From: Pseudaeromonas sp963677375
GTDB taxonomy: Bacteria > Pseudomonadota > Gammaproteobacteria > Enterobacterales > Aeromonadaceae
Direction: 5' to 3'
NCBI GenBank assembly: GCA_963677375.2
Contig: CAXXIF010000009.1
Location: 186,001 to 250,000, forward strand
Length of the DNA: 64,000 nucleotides
The translations under genes were made by a program, and so were the position numbers. Under the pieces are notes generated by a model. It was not told the origin of the DNA. It was given only the letters and a program-made list of their open reading frames with translations, and searched no databases. Of the stretch, positions 53,095-61,519 are shown in pieces. Each line of letters opens with the position of its first letter. The stretch's first letter is position 1.

Positions 53095-54651
53095 TTAGTG
53101 GACGCCTGCAGCATCGACGATGCGGTTGGGCTTGGGGGCCAGCCAGATGGCAAAGGCGGCGATGAAGAAGGCGATGCCGGTGAACAGGAAGATCTGGTTC
53201 GTGGCCAACATGACACTCTGACTCTGCACCTGTTGCTCCAGCAGGCCGCGAGTCTGCTCCAGCGAGAAGCCCTGTTGCTTCAGAACCTCCAGGCTATCGC
53301 CGAGCCGGTCGGTGAGCCCGGCCAGTTCGGCATGGATATACCGGGTCTGATCTTCCCAACGGGTGGTGACGACCGAGGTGGCAAAGGCCCCGGAGAGGGT
53401 GCGCATGAAGTTCATCAAGCCCGCGGCGGACTCCATCTCCTCCGGCTCCACACTGGAACAGTGCCAGTCCGGTCAGTGGCACGAAAAAGAACGGCATGCC
53501 GATCCCTTGCAGGAGCAGGGGCCAGGCGATGTCCCAGAAGGTCATCTCCACATTGGCATGGGTGCGAATGAGGGTGATGGTTCCAAGCCAGATGACCCCG
53601 AAAAATACCAAGGGGCGAGGATCGACCTTGGTGGAGAGCCCGGCTGCCAACGGAGCGACCAGTACTGCCAGTATGCCCATCATGGCGGAGACATAACCGG
53701 CCGAGGTGGCGGTATAGCCCATATAGTTTTGCAGCCACAAGGGGGTGAGGACAGTCGCACCGAAGAAGGCGCCAAAGGCCAGGGATATGGTCAGCACACT
53801 GGCGGTATAGCCCCGGTGCCGGAATACACGCAGAGCGACGATCGGATGTTGCTCGGTCAACTCCCAAATCAGGAAGGAAATAAAGCCGATAGCGGCTACG
53901 GCGGCCCAGGATCTGAATATGAATGGAGGCAAACCAGTCGTAATCTTTGCCCTCATCCAGCATCAACTGCAAGGCGCCGACCCAGGTGATGAGCAGCAGC
54001 AGACCGACCACATCGATACGCACCCGCCGCAAACTGGATTCATAACGGCGTAGCAACTGCCAACCCAGATATCCGCACAGCAAGGCCACCGGCACATTGA
54101 TGTAAAAAATCAGTGGCCAGCTCCAGTTATCGCACAGCATGCCGCCCAGAATAGGACCCAGGATCGGCGCGACCAGCGTGGTCATGCTCCATAAGCCGAT
54201 GGCGGCCCCTGCTTTCTCCTTGGGGAAGATGCGCAGTAACAAGGTCTGGGAGAGCGGCATCAGCGGGCCGCCGGCCAGCCCCTGAAAAATACGGAACAAC
54301 ACCAGCATGTTCAGTGAGGTGGGCGAGTCCACACAGCGCCGAGAACAACCCGAACAGTATCATGGCCGTGACAAAGACCCGGACCGCACCGAAACGTCCG
54401 GCCAGCCAGCCGGTGAGTGGTACCGTGATCGCTTCGGCCACCGCATAGGAGGTGATGACATAGGTGCCCTGGCTGGAGGTTGCCCCCAGACCGCCGGCGA
54501 TATTCGGCACCGACACGTTGGCTATGGTGGTATCCAGCACGGCAATAAAGTTGGCGGAGGCCAGCACTAGGGCGGCGGCAACCAGCATGCCCCCGGTCAG
54601 GGGGGCTAGTTCAGCGGGTGGTGCCGAGTGGGTGCGAGAGCTTTTGTCCAT
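53095..54651 (-). pseudogene. EmrB-type MFS drug transporter (DHA2 family), broken by three frameshifts
   Basis: The four pieces together cover a whole 14-TM EmrB-like antiporter of about 515 residues. They are an N-terminal part (54651 to about 54320; FIAVLDTTIANVSVPNIAGGLGAT, motif C region), a middle part (LFRIFQGLAGGPLMPLSQTLLLRIFP to DYDWFAS, ending near 53928), a third (FRSWAAVAAIGFISFLIWELTEQHP to VPLTGLAL, ending near 53458), and a C-terminal part (VEPEEMESAAGLMNFMRTLSGA to the stop at 53095). Shift 1 looks like one extra G in the run at 54321-54323, shift 3 one extra A at 53457-53458, and shift 2 lies near 53925-53930. Sequencing error is possible; all neighbouring genes are intact. 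Upstream are its adaptor and channel. Confidence 0.8.
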
Positions 54652-54661
54652 GGTGGCGGCC

Positions 54662-55861
54662 CTAGTGTGTCGGATTCATGGCGGAGACATGGGCCGTCGC
54701 GGCTGTGGGGGCCGTATCTATCTTGACCTGCATCGAGAGACCAACTTGTAATGGCATCTCAACCAAGTCTTCTGGATTCAGGGTGATCCGCACTGGCAGA
54801 CGCTGGACGACCTTGATCCAGTTGCCGGTGGCATTCTGGGCCGGGATCATGGCAAACGCCGAGCCGGTACCGCCGGACAGGCCACTGACGACGCCGTGGT
54901 AAACCACCTCATGACCGTAGCGATCCGCCACTACTTCCACCGATTGTCCTATCTGGACCCGTTGCAGCTCACCCTCCTTGAGATTGGCGTCCACATGCAT
55001 GTCGTGCAGCGGCACTATGGACATCAGGGGCGCGCCAATCTGTACCCGTTGACCGAGTTGCACCTGACGGCGGGCAATGACGCCATCACAAGGGGCGCGA
55101 ATGATGGTGCGTTGCAGATCAATCTGTGCCCGCTCGAATTTGGCCCGGGCCAGGGCCACTTCCGGGTGGTTTTCGACCGTGGTGTGTTCAGTCTGGGCGG
55201 CATTGGCGTTTTTACTGCCGATCACCGAGAGACGATCCGCCTTGCTCTGTGCCTGGGCCGCTTCGGCCGCGGCCAGATTGGCTTTGGCGGTGGCCAGAAG
55301 CGTGCGGGCATTACTCAACTCTTCACCGGAGACCGAGCCTGAATTGGCCAGCGCCTGCCGACGTTGGTAATCCAGTGTGGCCCGATCCAGGTCGGCTCGG
55401 GCCACGGTCAACTGAGCGGCGACCTGGCGTTGGGCTGCTTCCCGGGAGGCGACTTGGGCGGCCAGCCCTTCGCCATTGGCGTAATAGCTGCGAACTCGAC
55501 GCTCGGCCTGGCCCAGCTCGGCCCGGGCTTGATCCAGCGCCAGACGGGCGTCGGTATCATCCAGGATCACCAGAATCTCCCCCGCCTTGACCGACTGGGT
55601 ATCCACCACGGTCACGGTCTGGACTGTGCCATCGATGGCCGGACTGACAGCGGCCAGCTCCACCGAGCTGTAGGCGTTATCCGTGGTGACGTAGCGGTTG
55701 GCAATCAAGATCCAGTAAGCCGTGCCCCCCAGGGCTATGAGTAGCAGGACCAGGGCAAACAGGCTGAATGCCAGTTTGCGAGTGCGTTGCTGCTTGAATT
55801 GGGGTTGAACGATATTGTCGATAAGAACCAGCGATTCGGCCGCTTGTGTGTGTTGCGTCAT
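54662..55861 (-). CDS. EmrA-type periplasmic adaptor (HlyD family)
   Basis: The 399-residue membrane-fusion protein has a single N-terminal membrane anchor (about 28-50; LAFSLFALVLLLIALGGTAYWIL). A lipoyl half, AVSPAIDGTVQTVTVVDTQSVKAGEIL, and a long coiled-coil hairpin (about 105-230) come next. The second half is TIIRAPCDGVIARRQVQLGQRVQIGAPL, and GNWIKVVQRLPVRITL is typical of EmrA. It ends 10 bp before the MFS gene, which is frameshifted, so the pump may be inactive although this gene is intact. Confidence 0.92.
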   Translation of the reverse strand: MTQHTQAAESLVLIDNIVQPQFKQQRTRKLAFSLFALVLLLIALGGTAYWILIANRYVTTDNAYSSVELAAVSPAIDGTVQTVTVVDTQSVKAGEILVILDDTDARLALDQARAELGQAERRVRSYYANGEGLAAQVASREAAQRQVAAQLTVARADLDRATLDYQRRQALANSGSVSGEELSNARTLLATAKANLAAAEAAQAQSKADRLSVIGSKNANAAQTEHTTVENHPEVALARAKFERAQIDLQRTIIRAPCDGVIARRQVQLGQRVQIGAPLMSIVPLHDMHVDANLKEGELQRVQIGQSVEVVADRYGHEVVYHGVVSGLSGGTGSAFAMIPAQNATGNWIKVVQRLPVRITLNPEDLVEMPLQVGLSMQVKIDTAPTAATAHVSAMNPTH

Positions 55862-55879
55862 GATGTTTCCTTGTGACCT

Positions 55880-57367
55880 TCAGGCCTGAGTCTGATAACC
55901 GCCGCCCAGGGCGCGGACCAGGGCGACATGTAATGAGAAGAGCCGGGTTTGCAGATTGGCCAGCTCTCGCTGGCTGCTGAGCAGCCCATCTTCGGCACTG
56001 AGCACATCCAGATAGGTCGCCAGGCCCCCCTGATAGCGATTGCGGGCTATCTGGTGGGCGTCGCTGGCGGCTTGTACCGCCTGCCGGGATTTCAGTAGCC
56101 GTTGTTGCAGGGCGCCGAGGCTGACGAGCGTGTCGGCGGTCTGGTGGTAGGCTTCGGTGACGGTGGCATCGTAACTGGCCACTGCCTGGGCATAGCTGGC
56201 TTCCGTCCCCTGATACTGGCCTGTCAGACGACCGCCATTGAACAGCGGCAGCGAGATGGCCGGGCCGACATTGCCAATATCCGAGCCGGAACGGGTCAGG
56301 TTATCCAACCCCAGGGACTGGAAGCCAAGGAAGGCGGTGAGATTGACGTTGGGGTAAAACTGCGCCTTGGCTACATCGATGCGACCACTGGCCGCCTCGA
56401 CGCGCCAGCGTGCGGCGACTACATCGGGTCGGCGTCCCAGCAGATCAAACGCCAGCTGTTGCGGCAATGACGGTTGGGTCGACAGCTGGATCTTCGGGCG
56501 CTGAATTTTTGCTCCGCGATCAGGTCCTGCCCCCATCAAAGCGGCCAACTGGTGCTCCTGCAGGGCGATCGACTCCTCGATAGCAATCTGTTCCCCTTCG
56601 GCGCTGGCCAGTCGGGACTCGACCTGACGGAGGCTACCCAGGGTTTCCAAGCCGTTGGCTTGCCGTTTGGCAAACAGGGTTGCAGTTTGGCGCCGGATCT
56701 CGACGGCAGCTTTTGCACTATCCAGGTTGGCATACAGGCGGGCCAGCTCAGCATAACTGGCCGCCAGATTGGTGGTGAGCAGTAGGCGGGCCTGCGCCGC
56801 ATCGGCACTGGCGGCATGCTCTTCTGAAAGAGCCGCATTGAGTTGTGCGCGGTTCTTGCCCCAAAAGTCCAGCTCGTAGCTGAAGTCGAGACCAACCCGA
56901 CCGACATCATTCCAGTTTTGCGGGGTGAATTCGGCCGGGGTGCCGTTGTTGTAGCTGACTTTCTGGACGCCTACTGAGCCTTGGGCACTGAGTTCGGGCA
57001 ACAGCGGCGCTCCCGCCTGCCGGGCAGAGGCTTTGGCTTGTTGCAATCGCGCCTGAGCCGTCGCCAGATCCGGCGCATCGCGCAGCGCTTCACTCATGAG
57101 CTGGTTCAGTTGCGGGTCTGCATAGTCCTGCCACCAGGGATCGCGAGGCCATTCGCCTGGCTGGGGTGTCTGGCTACTGAGTCGATGGGGGCTTGCATAG
57201 TGAGCGGCGGTTTTTATCTCGGGCCGGGTTCCGGGCTCTGGTAATGGGGCGCAACCGCTCAATAACAGACAACTCAGCAGCAGGCTGTAGCCGGTGCGCA
57301 GGGGATTACATCGTAAATAGCCACACGGGGCGTGGCGTGAAACAGGGGGATTTTGAGGTGTTCTCAC
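55880..57367 (-). CDS. Outer-membrane efflux channel (NodT/OprM-type lipoprotein)
   Basis: The 495-residue TolC-like channel has a signal sequence with lipobox LLSGC (Cys39 counting from the GTG start) and two OEP repeats (about 85-275 and 300-485). WWQDYADPQLNQLMSEALRDAPDLATA and LLGRRPDVVAARWRVEAASG are the family hallmarks. GTG 57367 opens the longest frame, but it leaves a 23-residue extension before the hydrophobic stretch and lacks a good ribosome-binding site; CTG 57301 (LRTGYSLLLS) is an alternative. First gene of the channel-adaptor-MFS operon, divergent from a TetR gene. Confidence 0.88.
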   Translation of the reverse strand: MRTPQNPPVSRHAPCGYLRCNPLRTGYSLLLSCLLLSGCAPLPEPGTRPEIKTAAHYASPHRLSSQTPQPGEWPRDPWWQDYADPQLNQLMSEALRDAPDLATAQARLQQAKASARQAGAPLLPELSAQGSVGVQKVSYNNGTPAEFTPQNWNDVGRVGLDFSYELDFWGKNRAQLNAALSEEHAASADAAQARLLLTTNLAASYAELARLYANLDSAKAAVEIRRQTATLFAKRQANGLETLGSLRQVESRLASAEGEQIAIEESIALQEHQLAALMGAGPDRGAKIQRPKIQLSTQPSLPQQLAFDLLGRRPDVVAARWRVEAASGRIDVAKAQFYPNVNLTAFLGFQSLGLDNLTRSGSDIGNVGPAISLPLFNGGRLTGQYQGTEASYAQAVASYDATVTEAYHQTADTLVSLGALQQRLLKSRQAVQAASDAHQIARNRYQGGLATYLDVLSAEDGLLSSQRELANLQTRLFSLHVALVRALGGGYQTQA

Positions 57368-57435
57368 CGGAGTATCATACCATAACTAGACTGTACGGTA
57401 CGGTTATAGCCTTGACAGCGGGGCCGCGTCAATCA

Positions 57436-57454
57436 AAACTGTACGCATCAGTTT
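57436..57454. promoter_or_regulatory. Candidate TetR operator
   Basis: AAACTG (57436-57441) and CAGTTT (57449-57454) form a 6-bp inverted repeat with a 7-bp spacer in the 104-bp divergent region. A second small palindrome GTACGGTAC lies near 57394-57402. Either could bind the divergent TetR protein. Confidence 0.45.
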
Positions 57455-57471
57455 AAAAATAGGAGTGGCGC

Positions 57472-58095
57472 ATGCGCATTAAAACCGAGAGCCGTCGTCT
57501 GGCGATGGTCGAGATCGCCCGCGAGGTGTTCCAGGAAGTCGGTTATGACCATGCCTCCATGTCGATGATCGCCGCCCGTGTGGGAGGCTCCAAGGCGACC
57601 CTGTATAACTATTTCACCTCCAAGGAGGAGCTGTTTGCCGCTGTGATGCATTCGTCGGCCGAGCAGTTGCACTGTCTGGCGGAAGCGAATATCAAACAGA
57701 TTTTCGACCGGCTGGAACAGGAGTGCGACATAGGAACCCAACTGCTCAATTTCGGGGAGGAGTATCTGGCCGCGATCACGCGCCCGGAGCTATTGGCGAC
57801 CCGGCGCCTGGCCCAGGCCGCATCGGATCGGACCGATACCGGGCGTAACTTCTATACCCGGGGGCCACAGCGGGGCACGGCGCAGATGAGCGATTATATG
57901 GCGCGGCAGATCGCTCTGGGGGTGTTGGAGCCAGAAGATCCCTGGGTGATGGCAGAGCATCTACGGGCTCTGCTGGAAGCCGAGATCATGGAAAAACTGC
58001 TGTTAGGAGTGATGACGAGTGTGACTCCAGCCCAGATCCAGGCCGTGGTACAGCGCAGCATTCGGGTCTTTTTACGGGCGTATCGGACCGCCTGA
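57472..58095 (+). CDS. TetR-family repressor, probable regulator of the EmrAB-type operon
   Basis: The 207-residue protein has an N-terminal helix-turn-helix (about 9-55; RLAMVEIAREVFQEVGYDHASMSMIAARVGGSKATLYNYFTSKEELF) and a helical ligand domain of the AefR/AcrR-like type (RRLAQAASDRTDTGRNFYTRGPQRG). The AGGAG site lies 9 bp before the ATG. It is divergent from the channel-adaptor-MFS genes across 104 bp, the classical layout of a drug-responsive local repressor. Confidence 0.9.
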   Translation: MRIKTESRRLAMVEIAREVFQEVGYDHASMSMIAARVGGSKATLYNYFTSKEELFAAVMHSSAEQLHCLAEANIKQIFDRLEQECDIGTQLLNFGEEYLAAITRPELLATRRLAQAASDRTDTGRNFYTRGPQRGTAQMSDYMARQIALGVLEPEDPWVMAEHLRALLEAEIMEKLLLGVMTSVTPAQIQAVVQRSIRVFLRAYRTA

Positions 58096-58175
58096 TTGAG
58101 AATTCTCCGTTAGGTTGAGCCCGCGGCGGTCATGACGGCCGACGGGGGAGCCCATGGTCGCCGGGGGCGACTGTT

Positions 58176-59018
58176 TCAAGTCCGTAGATAGCGGGCATGA
58201 AAGTGCAGGTGCTCCTCGATGAAGCTAGCCACGAAGTAGTAACTATGGTCATAGCCCGGATGGCGATGCAGCTCCAGAGGCCAGGCGCAGGCTTCCGCGG
58301 CGGCGGCTAGATCGTCGATCCCCAACTGCTCGGCAAGAAACGGGTCCTCCAGCCCCACATCCACCCGGGTCGGCACGGGGGAGACGTCATGTCGCCGCAA
58401 GAGCTGGCAACTGTCCCATCCCTGCCACAGTGAGCGGTTCTCCCCCAGATAGGCGGTCAATGCTTTCTGGCCCCACGGGCAGAGGCTGGGGTGGCTGATA
58501 GGGCTGAACGCCGACACCGACAGGTAGCGTTCCGGCTCCCGCAGGGCGGCAATCAGGGCTCCGTGGCCACCCATGGAATGGCCGCTGATGGCCCGTTTGG
58601 TCGAGACCGGGAAATGAGCCTCGATCAGTGCGGGCAACTCGCGGGTAACGTAGTCATACATCTGGTAGTGGGTCTGCCACGGGCTCTGGCTTGCGTTGAG
58701 GTAAAAACCGGCCCCCATGCCCAGATCATACGCCGGATCGTCCGCAACCCCTTCGCCCCGGGGGCTGGTATCCGGGGCGACGAGGGCGATGCCAAGTTCG
58801 GCCGCAATCCGCTGGGCCCCCGCCTTTTGCATAAAGTTTTCATCACTGCAGGTCAGTCCGGACAACCAATAGAGCACGGGAACCTGCTGTCCCTGTAGCG
58901 CCTGGGGCGGCAAATAGATGGCAAAACGCATCTGGCAACCCAGCACCCGGGAGGGGTGACTATATTGTTTATGCCAGCCGCCGAAGCTCTTGTTACTGCT
59001 GAGGATCTCCAAACTCAT
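58176..59018 (-). CDS. frmB: S-formylglutathione hydrolase
   Basis: The 280-residue serine esterase of the alpha/beta-hydrolase fold hydrolyses S-formylglutathione to glutathione and formate, the second step of formaldehyde detoxification. The start MSLEILSSNKSFGGWHKQYSHPS is characteristic. The nucleophile serine lies in SGHSMGGHGAL (about residues 145-155), with an Asp in DPFLAEQL and the His in HPGYDHSYYF completing the triad. It is encoded 246 bp downstream of frmA on the same strand. The name fghA or yeiG is equally used. Confidence 0.95.
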   Translation of the reverse strand: MSLEILSSNKSFGGWHKQYSHPSRVLGCQMRFAIYLPPQALQGQQVPVLYWLSGLTCSDENFMQKAGAQRIAAELGIALVAPDTSPRGEGVADDPAYDLGMGAGFYLNASQSPWQTHYQMYDYVTRELPALIEAHFPVSTKRAISGHSMGGHGALIAALREPERYLSVSAFSPISHPSLCPWGQKALTAYLGENRSLWQGWDSCQLLRRHDVSPVPTRVDVGLEDPFLAEQLGIDDLAAAAEACAWPLELHRHPGYDHSYYFVASFIEEHLHFHARYLRT

Positions 59019-59040
59019 GCCTCTCTCCTGTTCTTGCGGT

Positions 59041-59058
59041 GGCCCCCGTTCGGGGGCC
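59041..59058. other. GC-rich hairpin between frmA and frmB
   Basis: GGCCCCCG/CGGGGGCC (59041-59048, 59051-59058) gives an 8-bp stem with a 2-nt loop and no T-run. It is probably a processing or attenuating element in the 246-bp spacer, which otherwise contains no gene. Confidence 0.45.
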
Positions 59059-59264
59059 TATTGCTATTAGTAAGACTCTGTCCCAGTGATGCGTTGCCCG
59101 GAACAAAACCTGGCATCCGTCTGGTGTTCGGGAGTTGGGACGAACACAGCCACGCCATGAATACATAGGTATCCGCCGATGGCGGCATTTGTGCCGCCAA
59201 CGATCTGCTTTTCGTCCACGACTCCATCACCTGTGATGAACAACGCTTCATGGGTACATAACCA

Positions 59265-60392
59265 CTAGTAATGGATCACGGTGCGGATGCTCTTGCCAGC
59301 ATGCATCAGCTCGAAGGCCTCATTGATCTGCTCCAGCGGCAGGGTATGGGTAATGAAATCATCGAGCCGGAATTCCCCCTTCAGGTAGCGCTGCACATAG
59401 CTGGGCAATTCGCTGCGCCCACGGACGCCGCCAAAGGCACTGCCGCGCCAGACCCGCCCGGTGACGAGCTGGAAGGGACGGGTACTGATCTCTTGCCCGG
59501 CACCAGCCACACCGATGATCACCGATTCTCCCCAGCCCTTGTGACAGCACTCCAGAGCGGCGCGCATCACTTTGACGTTGCCGATGCACTCGAAGGAGAA
59601 ATCCACACCGCCATCGGTGAGTTCGACAATGACCTCTTGAATGGGTTTGTCGTAGTCATTGGGGTTGATGCAGTCGGTGGCCCCGAGTTTTTTAGCCAGC
59701 TCAAATTTGCTCTCGTTGATGTCGATGGCGATGATGCGTCCGGCCTGGGCCAGTCGGGCACCTATGATGGCGGAGAGGCCTATGCCACCGAGCCCGAAGA
59801 TGGCGACACTCTCACCGGCTTTGACTTTGGCGGTGTTCATGACCGCACCAATGCCGGTGGTGACGCCACAGCCGAGCAGGCAGACCTCTTCCAGGGGCGC
59901 GCTCGGATCAACCTTGGCAATGGAGATTTCGGGGAGCACTGTGTATTCACTGAACGTGGAGGTGCCCATGTAGTGATAGATGGGTTGACCATCCTTGGAG
60001 AAGCGGGTGGTGCCGTCCGGCATCACTCCTTTGCCCTGAGTGGCACGGATCTTCTGGCACAGGTTGGTCTTGCCGGATGTGCAGAATTTGCACTCGCCAC
60101 ACTCCGGGGTGTAGAGAGGGATCACATGATCACCGACCTGGACGCTGGTCACGCCTTCCCCGACGGATTCGACAATTCCGCCGCCCTCATGGCCGAGGAT
60201 GCAGGGGAATACGCCCTCTGGATCGTCACCGGAGAGGGTGAATGCATCGGTATGACAAACTCCGGTGGCAACCAGGCGCACCCGCACTTCACCCGCCTGG
60301 GGCGGCATGACCTCTACCTCTTCAATGGAAAGTGGTTGACCAGGCCCCCAGGCGATGGCGGCCTTACACCGGATGCTATGAACCTGTGCCAT
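59265..60392 (-). CDS. frmA: S-(hydroxymethyl)glutathione dehydrogenase (class III alcohol dehydrogenase)
   Basis: The 375-residue zinc enzyme oxidises S-hydroxymethylglutathione, the spontaneous adduct of formaldehyde and glutathione, to S-formylglutathione with NAD. It has catalytic-zinc residues in GVCHTDAF and GHEGGG, the structural-zinc cluster CGECKFCTSGKTNLC, and a Rossmann nucleotide site GLGGIGLSAIIGA. ATG 60392 (MAQVHSIRCKAA) has GAGGAG upstream; the extra 13 codons to 60431 are not typical. It is followed by frmB and divergent from a LysR gene. Confidence 0.96.
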   Translation of the reverse strand: MAQVHSIRCKAAIAWGPGQPLSIEEVEVMPPQAGEVRVRLVATGVCHTDAFTLSGDDPEGVFPCILGHEGGGIVESVGEGVTSVQVGDHVIPLYTPECGECKFCTSGKTNLCQKIRATQGKGVMPDGTTRFSKDGQPIYHYMGTSTFSEYTVLPEISIAKVDPSAPLEEVCLLGCGVTTGIGAVMNTAKVKAGESVAIFGLGGIGLSAIIGARLAQAGRIIAIDINESKFELAKKLGATDCINPNDYDKPIQEVIVELTDGGVDFSFECIGNVKVMRAALECCHKGWGESVIIGVAGAGQEISTRPFQLVTGRVWRGSAFGGVRGRSELPSYVQRYLKGEFRLDDFITHTLPLEQINEAFELMHAGKSIRTVIHY

Positions 60393-60501
60393 GAGTAATC
60401 TCCTCGTAATAGACAAAATGCGGGTAGGCATTGAGTGTAGTTTCCCGCCGTTACGGTGATAATAAGGCCATATATCAAATCACTTTTGCTCGTGGGTAAT
60501 A

Positions 60502-61407
60502 ATGTTCGGTTGGGAAGGGGTGTGTGAATTTGTCAGCGTCGCCGAGCAGGGGGGCTTTACACCAGCGGCGCGCAAGCTGGGTGTCTCGGTGGCACATGTC
60601 AGTCGGCAGGTGGCGCAATTGGAAGACAGGTTGCAGGCCAAGTTGCTGCTGCGCACCACCCGGCAGGTGCGGCTGACGGAATTGGGGGAGATTTATTATC
60701 GGCACTGCCGCCAGTTACTGGACAACCTGTACGAAGCCGAGCTGGCGGTCGGACGCCATCAGGCCGAGCCTCAGGGCGCGTTGCGGATCACGGCCCCCGT
60801 CTCTTATGGCGAGAGCCGCATTGCTCCTTTAGTGAATGATTTCATGCTGCGCTACCCCCAGTTGGAGGTCACTCTCCACCTCACAAACCAACTGCTGGAC
60901 CTGGTGCATGAAGGCTTCGATCTGGCCATTCGCCTTGGCCATCTTAAAGATTCGACCCTGGTAGCCCGCAAGCTGGCCGAACGAGTGCCCTATGTCTGCG
61001 CCTCACCGATTTATACTGCCTGTCATGGCATGCCCAATAGTTTATCGGAGCTCGCGCAGCACAGTTGTCTGGTCGGGAACAGTGACGAGTGGCACTTTAC
61101 TGTTCATGGCCAGCCTCATGTGCAGCGGGTGCGGGGGCCGCTGCAGTGCAATAGCGGTCATGCACTGCTGGATGCCGCGCTCAAAGGCATCGGCATTATC
61201 CAGTTGCCGGACTATTACGTGAATGTCCATCTGGCCAGTGGTGAGCTCATGGAGTTGCTTCCCGAACTACGGGCTCCGTCTGAGGGGATCTGGGCTCTCT
61301 ACCCCCATAATCGTCATCTCTCGCCCAAGGTTCGCCTGTTGGTCGATGACCTGGCCGAACAATTGGGTGGGGCATCGCCCAGGGTACTGACCCGACCCAT
61401 TCCGTAA
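60502..61407 (+). CDS. LysR-family transcriptional regulator
   Basis: The 301-residue protein has an N-terminal winged helix (about 5-62; EFVSVAEQGGFTPAARKLGVSVAHVSRQVAQLEDRL) and a LysR substrate-binding domain (about 90-295) of the CrgA/DsdC-like branch (ALRITAPVSYGESRIAPLVNDFM, FDLAIRLGHLKDSTLVARKL). It is divergent from frmA with 109 bp between start codons, so it probably controls formaldehyde detoxification; in E. coli that role is played by the unrelated FrmR. No half-site was identified with confidence. Confidence 0.92.
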   Translation: MFGWEGVCEFVSVAEQGGFTPAARKLGVSVAHVSRQVAQLEDRLQAKLLLRTTRQVRLTELGEIYYRHCRQLLDNLYEAELAVGRHQAEPQGALRITAPVSYGESRIAPLVNDFMLRYPQLEVTLHLTNQLLDLVHEGFDLAIRLGHLKDSTLVARKLAERVPYVCASPIYTACHGMPNSLSELAQHSCLVGNSDEWHFTVHGQPHVQRVRGPLQCNSGHALLDAALKGIGIIQLPDYYVNVHLASGELMELLPELRAPSEGIWALYPHNRHLSPKVRLLVDDLAEQLGGASPRVLTRPIP

Positions 61408-61519
61408 TTGATTCTGCCTCTGCCGAGGGTTCAGACTAGCGGGTGGATCGGGAGCCTGGTTGCCATAGCTCCTACTTCGGGCTAAGGTCTGCCCGCCCCT
61501 GCCTGATGAGTCAACGATA

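Noticed and set aside
53415..54332. 305-codon frame as a separate protein
   Set aside because: Its second half is out-of-frame translation of the EmrB-like gene; the MFS sequence continues in another frame.
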